NCBI GenBank assembly: GCA_964452465.1
Contig: CAYVMD010000006.1
Coordinates: 1 to 64,000, forward strand
Direction of reading: 5' to 3'
Source of the DNA: CAYVMD01 sp964452465
GTDB lineage: Bacteria; Armatimonadota; JACIXR01
DNA length: 64,000 nucleotides
Position numbers and translations under genes: made by a program
Notes under the pieces: generated by a model
Seen by the model: only the letters and a program-made list of their open reading frames with translations
Databases searched by the model: none
Told to the model about the DNA's origin: nothing
In this document: in pieces, positions 59,016 through 64,000 of the stretch
How the letters are laid out: each line of letters starts with the position of its first letter
Position numbering within the stretch: the first letter of the stretch is position 1

Positions 59016-59675
59016 ATGCCCCCAGATGCAACCCAGCGAGGATTATTCATCGCCATAGAAGGAGGGGAGGGCGTTGGTAAATCCACTCAAGCCCGCCTCC
59101 TTTATGAACATCTGAGGCAACGTTTCCCAACCGTCCTCACCAAGGAGCCCGCAGGCACTAAACTGGGCGAGAGGATAAAAGATATCCTCTACGAGCCCTC
59201 CTTATATCCTCTTCACCCCCTCGCTGAACTTTTCCTCTTCTTATCCGCTCGAGCCCAACATATTCAAGAGGTGATAAAACCTGCCCTCTCGGAAGGGAGG
59301 ATCGTGATATCCGATAGATTCGCCCTTTCCTCCCTCGCTTATCAAGGCTTTGGGAGGGGTGTTCCCCTCGAGGTAATAGAGGAACTAAACGCCTTGGCTT
59401 GTGAGGGCATCTCCCCCGATCTCGTTATTTATATAGACCTTCCTCCCGAAGAAGGCGTAAAACGCCATCCACCCAACACCTTTCATACTGAAGACCTCCT
59501 CTTCCATAGAAAGGTAAGGGAAGGCTTCCTCCACTATGCTCGCCTTTGCCCCCAAACGATAAAAGTGGTTAGAGGGGAAAGGTCCATAGAGGAGATACAC
59601 GAGGAGATAAAGGGTTTTGTGGAGGACTTGATAAGGAGGTGGAAAGATGAAGCTCCTCATAACTGTGGTCCATAA
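59016..59675 (+). CDS. tmk: Thymidylate kinase
   Basis: 219 aa. Phosphorylates dTMP to dTDP. P-loop FIAIEGGEGVGKSTQARLLY, DR-x motif VISDRFALSSLAYQGFGRG, and a lid region after DLPPEEGVKRH. KEPAGTKLGERIKDILY fits the base-binding part. The start has no clear ribosome site and lies close to the ABC gene (10 bases). It forms the classical tmk - c-di-AMP receptor - holB run. Confidence 0.93.
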   Translation: MPPDATQRGLFIAIEGGEGVGKSTQARLLYEHLRQRFPTVLTKEPAGTKLGERIKDILYEPSLYPLHPLAELFLFLSARAQHIQEVIKPALSEGRIVISDRFALSSLAYQGFGRGVPLEVIEELNALACEGISPDLVIYIDLPPEEGVKRHPPNTFHTEDLLFHRKVREGFLHYARLCPQTIKVVRGERSIEEIHEEIKGFVEDLIRRWKDEAPHNCGP

Positions 59676-59979
59676 CAGGGATAAGAACGCGCTTTCTTCC
59701 GCCCTTCTATCCGCTGGTTACCGTTTCACGGAGGTAGCCTCTACGGGTGGGCTCCTTAGGGAAGGAAACACGACTTTCTTAATCGGAGTGGAGGAGGAAG
59801 ACCTGCAAAATGTCCTCTCCATAGTGGAGAAGAACTGTAAGACGAGGGAGCAATTCATCACCTCTCGTCCCCTCACCATAAGCGATCCTTCTGCTTGGAC
59901 CCTGCCTATCCCCGTGAAGATTCAGGTGGGAGGAGCGGTGGTCTTCGTCATAGATGTAGAATCCTTCCACAGGTTCTAA
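59647..59979 (+). CDS. darA: Cyclic-di-AMP receptor, PII-like (DarA/PstA)
   Basis: 110 aa. MKLLITVVHNRDKNALSSAL, GYRFTEVASTGGLLREGNTT and FLIGVEEEDLQNVLSIVEKN match the DarA/PstA/YaaQ family. These PII-like trimers bind cyclic di-AMP and signal its level, but targets are largely unknown. TGG-x-LREG lines the nucleotide site. The start lies 29 bases inside tmk with AAGGAGG upstream. Its presence implies c-di-AMP signalling in this organism. Confidence 0.9.
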   Translation: MKLLITVVHNRDKNALSSALLSAGYRFTEVASTGGLLREGNTTFLIGVEEEDLQNVLSIVEKNCKTREQFITSRPLTISDPSAWTLPIPVKIQVGGAVVFVIDVESFHRF

Positions 59980-59980
59980 C

Positions 59981-61012
59981 ATGTCCTTTAGGGACATAAT
60001 AGGACAGGAACAGGTCATAGAGATTCTCAAATCCTATGCTAAAGGAGGGAAGATCCCCCACGCCTATCTCTTCGTTGGTCCCAAGGGAGTTGGGAAGACC
60101 ACTTGCGCCTTAAACTTCGCCAAATTGCTCAATTGTTCCCATGTCGCGCCTGATATGGAACCCTGTGATTCTTGTTCTTCCTGTGTTGCTATTGATGAAG
60201 GTTATCATCCCGACCTCTATTTCCTTTCTCCATCCGAGGAGGGAAGGGAAATAGGTATAGATGAGGTTAGGAATTGGCGTCAATCGGCCCAGATGTCCTC
60301 AGCTTGGGGGAGGTGGAAGATATTCATAGTGGAATCCGCCGAGCTTTTAACCCCTGAAGCAGAGGATGCCCTCCTTAAGATCCTGGAGGAACCTCCCCCC
60401 AACTCCCTCTTCATCCTCCTCTCCACTTCTCTAAACGATGTCGCCCCCACCATCGCCTCTCGGTGCCACCTCCTGCGTTTTAAACCGGTAAAAATAGAGG
60501 AGGTGGCTCAGTTTCTGGAGAGGAGGTTCCCTTCCCTTTCTGCTCCCCAAGTCCTTGCTAACCTTTCGGAAGGACGCGTTGGGCTTGCCATCAGGCTCGC
60601 CGAGGATCAGCAGGTCTTTCATTCCACGCGGAACACCCTCTTTTCCCTTTTCCTAAATCTTCCCACCCATCCCTTCTACGCTTTGCGCGCTACCCAAAGG
60701 TTTCTCTCCCTCCCCGCCCCCTATCAAGAGGAAAAGGAGAAAGCGCAGTTTCTCCTTCTCCTTTCCTCTACGATCTTCCGAGATCTTCTTTCGCTTTACC
60801 TAACTGGAGACCCCTCTTTCCTCATCAATGTAGATAAGGAAGAGGTTCTCCTTCAGCATTATCAACGCTATTCCCTTTCCTATCTCCTCTTCGCCCTGAA
60901 CACCCTCCAGAGGACTTACTACCTCCTCTCTCCTCATCTCACCACCAACCTGCGCCTCGCTCTGGAGGTTATGTTCCTGGACCTAATAGAGGGGAAGGAA
61001 AAGTACTCCTAA
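59981..61012 (+). CDS. holB: DNA polymerase III delta-prime subunit
   Basis: 343 aa clamp-loader subunit. FRDIIGQEQVIEILKSYAKG, FVGPKGVGKTTCALNFAKLL and the zinc site CDSCSSC are visible. LLKILEEPPPNSLFILLST and SRCHLLRFKP complete the family motifs. Walker B is WKIFIVESAELL. It has a good P-loop, unlike many HolB proteins. It begins one base after the darA stop and ends four bases into the convergent oxidoreductase gene. Confidence 0.93.
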   Translation: MSFRDIIGQEQVIEILKSYAKGGKIPHAYLFVGPKGVGKTTCALNFAKLLNCSHVAPDMEPCDSCSSCVAIDEGYHPDLYFLSPSEEGREIGIDEVRNWRQSAQMSSAWGRWKIFIVESAELLTPEAEDALLKILEEPPPNSLFILLSTSLNDVAPTIASRCHLLRFKPVKIEEVAQFLERRFPSLSAPQVLANLSEGRVGLAIRLAEDQQVFHSTRNTLFSLFLNLPTHPFYALRATQRFLSLPAPYQEEKEKAQFLLLLSSTIFRDLLSLYLTGDPSFLINVDKEEVLLQHYQRYSLSYLLFALNTLQRTYYLLSPHLTTNLRLALEVMFLDLIEGKEKYS

Positions 61013-62043
61013 AGTTCCACCTCCTTATGTTTGCATGCCGATTCGTAGATGCCGTTTAAGATTTTCTGGATCTTTATCGCTTCCTCTATGTTTGGTATCG
61101 GCTCCTTGTCCTCTAAGATGCATTCGACGAAGTGATTTATCTCCTCGTAGAAGGCATCAACTCGAGGGAGGCGGGGCACTATATCCACGGGTTGCCCTCC
61201 CATGTCGGTGAACAGCCTGAGGGGGGACCATTCCGCTCCTCCCTTAGTGCCTTGGATGGCAGCTCCTAAGCGATCGCTTTCAATATGGGAGGCCCAGCTG
61301 ACCTGCAGCAATATGGAAGCGCCGTTCTGGAACCTTATGAAAGCGTTAGCCAGGTCCTCCACATTGAAAACCCCTCCCGGCTCGGGTATGCCCCATCCTC
61401 CCACACCTTCACCGTAGGGACCGAACTTGGCGTAGGTCTCGGCGCTTATGCTCTTCACCTCGGGATAGCCCATGATATAAAGTAGGAGATCAAGGATGTG
61501 AACCCCTATATCAATGACCGGTCCACCGCCAGATCTCTCCAATTGGGTAAACCATCCTCCCATGCCTGGGATGCCCTTGCGCCTCTGCCACAATCCTATG
61601 GCGGAGTAGATTTCGCCGAAGAATCCCTGGGTCGCCAATTCCTTGAGGTATCTTCCTTCGGCGCTGAACCTCTGCACGAGGGCGGTCATGTATTTCTTCC
61701 CCGTTTTGAGCACCGCTTCCTTCATCTTCTCCACTTCTTGAACATTCCTGGCTGGGGGTTTCTCGCAGAGGACATGCTTCCCTGCCTCCAGGGCGGCGAC
61801 GGTCACCGGCATATGGAGATCGTTGGGAGTGCAGACGGATACCGCGTCTAATTCCTCCATCTCCAGCATATCCTTGTAATCGGTGAAGGTGTGGGGCACC
61901 TCGTATTCCTTGGCTAAACGCTTCAGGAGATCCTCGCGCACATCGCAGAGGGCTAATACCTCCACCTTGGGGTGCTTCTTGTAAGCGTCAAGGTGAACTC
62001 GTCCTATGCCTAAGCCGACTATACCGACTCTTACTTTATCCAT
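61009..62043 (-). CDS. Gfo/Idh/MocA-family oxidoreductase
   Basis: 344 aa NAD(P)-dependent sugar oxidoreductase. VRVGIVGLGIGRVHLDAYKK is the Rossmann motif. VSVCTPNDLHMPVTVAALEA, VLCEKPPARNVQEV (EKP signature) and DIGVHILDLLLYIMG with the HxxD-like catalytic pair follow. Typical substrates are myo-inositol, glucose or rare sugars. GGAGGTGAAAATTT precedes the start. It is followed, in transcription order, after 25 bases from an upstream isomerase gene, so the two form an operon for sugar degradation. Confidence 0.92.
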   Translation of the reverse strand: MDKVRVGIVGLGIGRVHLDAYKKHPKVEVLALCDVREDLLKRLAKEYEVPHTFTDYKDMLEMEELDAVSVCTPNDLHMPVTVAALEAGKHVLCEKPPARNVQEVEKMKEAVLKTGKKYMTALVQRFSAEGRYLKELATQGFFGEIYSAIGLWQRRKGIPGMGGWFTQLERSGGGPVIDIGVHILDLLLYIMGYPEVKSISAETYAKFGPYGEGVGGWGIPEPGGVFNVEDLANAFIRFQNGASILLQVSWASHIESDRLGAAIQGTKGGAEWSPLRLFTDMGGQPVDIVPRLPRVDAFYEEINHFVECILEDKEPIPNIEEAIKIQKILNGIYESACKHKEVEL

Positions 62044-62068
62044 TTAAATTTTCACCTCCGAGGGATTT

Positions 62069-62920
62069 TTATATCACGAATTGGGAAAGATGCTTAAGCC
62101 CCAGGAGCAGACCCTCCTTGAATCGCGGTCCATGGAACACGGGGTCCTCATGCTCTATGTCGAGGTTCCCCTCGTAACCGACATCGAGGAGGGCTGAGAC
62201 CACCGCCTGCCAATCCACCTCACCCCATCCGGGGATCCTATACCTCCACCAGCCCGAGCCGTAGATGGTCGCTTTGCCCAATTTGCTGTAGAAGATTTCT
62301 GTATCCTTGGCATGCACATGGAAGATCCTGTCCCCGAAATCCCTTATCGCTTGGATATAATCCGCTTGGAGCCAGAGGAGGTGGGAGGGGTCGTATTCCA
62401 GCCCAAGGTAGGGGGAGTCGACGGCAGAGAAGATCATCTCCCAAGCCTCGGGAGTGAAGGCGATGTTGACGCCACGGAAGGGGTGCCCTCCCATCATTGG
62501 GCAGTTTTCCAGGGCGATCTTCACATTTCTCTTCTCCGCTTTCTCAACATAGGGAAGGAATACCTCCTTGAAGATGGGGATGTTATCCTCAATGGATAGG
62601 TCGGGGACCCTACCAGCGAAGGTGCAAACGACGCGCACATCCATTTCGGCGGCGACATCCAAGAGCTTGAGGAAATATTGGTTGATCCTCTTTCGCCTCT
62701 CCTCCTCGGGATCGAGGTGGTTGGTGTAGAAGCCCAGGGCAGAGATCTGGATGTTGTATTTGTCGCAGATGCGTCGAACCTCGTCTATGTCCCTGCTGGT
62801 GAGCTTCTCCGCATCCAAAGCGGAACCAGGTCCTGCGCCCAGCTCCAAACTACCGAAGCCCACTTCGCTCGCCCAACGCACGATCTCTTCGTTGTAATCG
62901 GTGAGGAACCCTATGCGCAT
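62069..62920 (-). CDS. Sugar phosphate isomerase/epimerase (xylose-isomerase-like TIM barrel)
   Basis: 283 aa. The AP-endonuclease-2/TIM fold is shown by MRIGFLTDYNEEIVRWASEV, FGSLELGAGPGSAL, RVVCTFAGRV, KIALENCPMM and YLGLEYDPSHLLW. HVHAKDTEIF and LDIEHEDPVF supply the metal ligands. Often paired with Gfo/Idh/MocA enzymes in pathways such as inositol or keto-glucose degradation. A good ribosome site (AAAGGAGGGAA) precedes the ATG by about nine bases. Confidence 0.9.
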   Translation of the reverse strand: MRIGFLTDYNEEIVRWASEVGFGSLELGAGPGSALDAEKLTSRDIDEVRRICDKYNIQISALGFYTNHLDPEEERRKRINQYFLKLLDVAAEMDVRVVCTFAGRVPDLSIEDNIPIFKEVFLPYVEKAEKRNVKIALENCPMMGGHPFRGVNIAFTPEAWEMIFSAVDSPYLGLEYDPSHLLWLQADYIQAIRDFGDRIFHVHAKDTEIFYSKLGKATIYGSGWWRYRIPGWGEVDWQAVVSALLDVGYEGNLDIEHEDPVFHGPRFKEGLLLGLKHLSQFVI

Positions 62921-63024
62921 AACAGATTCCCTCCTTTCAAAGTTTTTAGGAGTATAAACTTCCCCATACTTTCCGTCTATACCCTTTTGATCAGGAGGGG
63001 GAATTTTCCTTAATTCTCCTGTTG

Positions 63025-63033
63025 TGGTATAAT
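63025..63033 (+). promoter_or_regulatory. Extended -10 promoter of the metallo-hydrolase gene
   Basis: TGGTATAAT, an extended -10 (TGnTATAAT), with no good -35 upstream. Transcription near 63040 gives a leader of about 35 bases. Confidence 0.55.
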
Positions 63034-63074
63034 ATTATCAAGCAATTAATCCTTCCTCAAAAGGAGGAATGGAA

Positions 63075-63701
63075 ATGAGGATCAGTTTTCTTGGACATGC
63101 TTGCTTTCTCATAACCTCTTCGGATGGGACGAGGATAATAACCGATCCCTATGATACCTCGGTAGGCTACGCCCCCATAGGGGAATCCGCCGATATCGTT
63201 ACCGTTTCCCACGAGCACTTTGATCATAACGCCGTGAAACAAGTGGGAGGAAATCCCGTGGTTGTTCGCTCCTCCCAAACCGTTAAGGGCATCTCCTTCC
63301 AAGCTATCCCTACTTTCCACGACGATAGCCGAGGCTCCAAGCGAGGGCGCAACACGGTATTTTTGTTCGAGGTGGACGGAATGAAGATTTGCCACCTGGG
63401 CGACTTAGGGCATGTACCTACGGAGCAGTTCCCCCAACTTTCCGGCGTGAACATCCTGCTCATACCAGTGGGCGGTTATTATACCATTGGACCGCGAGAG
63501 GCAACCCAGATCGTGGAAGCCCTAAAACCCAACATCGTCTGCCCCATGCACTACAAAACATCCAAGATAGACTTCCCCATCGCGGGGGTGGAGGAGTTCC
63601 TACAGGGGAAGGAAAATGTGGAGAGGATGGAGGAGTTGGAGGTTTTCAAGGAGACCTTGCCATCTCCCGTAAAGATAATCGTGCTTCAACATAGGAGATA
63701 A
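63075..63701 (+). CDS. Metallo-beta-lactamase-fold hydrolase (UlaG-like)
   Basis: 208 aa from ATG 63075, with AAAGGAGG eight bases upstream; the ATG at 63069 is too close to it. FLGHACFLITSSDGTRIITD, the metal motif VSHEHFDHN (HxHxDH), FHDDSRG, KICHLGDLGHVP and CPMHYKTSKID are the MBL signatures. UlaG-like members hydrolyse lactones or phosphodiesters. The substrate here is unknown. It is followed two bases later by a 2-oxoacid oxidoreductase subunit gene. Confidence 0.88.
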   Translation: MRISFLGHACFLITSSDGTRIITDPYDTSVGYAPIGESADIVTVSHEHFDHNAVKQVGGNPVVVRSSQTVKGISFQAIPTFHDDSRGSKRGRNTVFLFEVDGMKICHLGDLGHVPTEQFPQLSGVNILLIPVGGYYTIGPREATQIVEALKPNIVCPMHYKTSKIDFPIAGVEEFLQGKENVERMEELEVFKETLPSPVKIIVLQHRR

Positions 63702-63703
63702 AG

Positions 63704-64000
63704 ATGCTATACGAGGAGGTATTCATGGCCGGTTTGGGTGGGCAGGGGCTGATGTTTATGGGACAATTATTAGCATACTCCGCTATTAAGGAGGACAAAT
63801 TCGCCCTCTGGACCTCTTCCTATGGACCGGAGATGAGGGGAGGCTTTGCCTACTGCAGGACGATCATCTCCTCGGAGGAGATAGGCTCCCCCATTGGCAT
63901 AGAGCCGACCACAGTGATAGTCATGCACCCCAATTTCCTCGATGTAGCGGAACAGTTGAAGCCTGGCGGTTTCCTTTTCGTTAATTCCTCTCTGATATCC
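63704..64000 (+). CDS. 2-oxoacid:ferredoxin oxidoreductase gamma subunit (partial)
   Basis: The first 99 residues are in the window. EEVFMAGLGGQGLMFMGQLL is the GxGGQG start of the PorG/KorC gamma subunit. TSSYGPEMRGGFAYC and VIVMHPNFLDVAEQLKPGG continue the fold. It forms part of a CoA- and ferredoxin-dependent oxidation of pyruvate, 2-oxoglutarate or branched-chain 2-oxo acids. A second ATG at 63725 with GAGGAGGT upstream is an alternative start. The rest of the gene and its partner subunits lie beyond 64000. Confidence 0.85.
   Translation, partial: MLYEEVFMAGLGGQGLMFMGQLLAYSAIKEDKFALWTSSYGPEMRGGFAYCRTIISSEEIGSPIGIEPTTVIVMHPNFLDVAEQLKPGGFLFVNSSLIS

Noticed and set aside
1..64000. CRISPR arrays, insertion sequences, prophage genes and rRNA operons
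   Set aside because: No regularly spaced repeats, transposase motifs, integrases, phage genes or rRNA sequences were seen.

Overview
The window is a 64 kb piece of a bacterial chromosome that is almost fully coding, with about 57 genes, most in tight same-strand runs. It carries lipid A and Kdo genes (lpxK, a Kdo transferase, an MsbA-type exporter) and outer-membrane barrel proteins, so the cell is a diderm. It also has three H-X9-DG (DUF1559-type) pseudopilins and an unusually large set of secreted glycoside-hydrolase-like proteins with DUF5696, DUF4038, DUF4091, GH42-like and GH36 architectures. This mix, with frequent AGG/AGA arginine and ATA isoleucine codons, suggests a thermophilic polysaccharide-degrading member of Armatimonadota or a near relative. 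The phylum is an inference; no rRNA or marker tree is available here.

Layout. 1-5.2 kb: end of a FlgD-Ig-like protein, anaerobic NrdD, and two outer-membrane proteins, one an Ig-domain plus LptA/LptD-like fusion. 5.2-21.5 kb: carbohydrate island with six large secreted proteins or glycosidases, a nucleoside hydrolase, a small Pro-rich secreted protein, a pseudopilin with a structured leader, a LacI regulator with its own operator, and an amidohydrolase. 21.5-26 kb: cimA-prenyl synthase-ispH-miaA operon (overlapping genes). 26-33 kb: MFS gene behind a tRNA-Thr, divergent from gyrB-flavin reductase-4-OT-dnaX-ybaB-recR-DUF59. 33-40.7 kb: second pseudopilin with the same leader type, Fe-S protein, ThuA, third pseudopilin, and a large DUF4091 protein. 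40.7-45.4 kb: msbA - DUF374/KdtA fusion - lpxK operon. 45.6-51 kb: nine-gene operon (macro domain, lytic transglycosylase, C4 zinc-ribbon protein, RNase H-like, nitroreductase, LOG-like protein, acylphosphatase, Nth, Nfo). 51-54 kb: GH36 alpha-galactosidase and an orphan sugar-binding lipoprotein. 54-61 kb: lemA-htpX, a composite ABC exporter with DUF1854, then tmk - c-di-AMP receptor - holB. 61-64 kb: Gfo/Idh/MocA and sugar isomerase genes, a metallo-beta-lactamase-fold hydrolase, and the start of a 2-oxoacid:ferredoxin oxidoreductase gamma subunit.

How it fits together: the secreted glycosidases and the sugar-binding protein would harvest plant-type or exopolysaccharide sugars, and the LacI protein, Gfo/Idh/MocA, isomerase and ThuA genes would handle rare sugars. 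The most interesting unexplained signal is a 5' leader RNA shared by two pseudopilin genes. Both copies have two hairpins and a loop-to-downstream pseudoknot whose base pairs covary, and both genes also end in a similar G6AGGC hairpin. Other points of note are near-leaderless promoters (gyrB and the LptD-like gene), two genes that appear to lack a normal start codon (a pseudopilin and miaA), and several unusual domain fusions.
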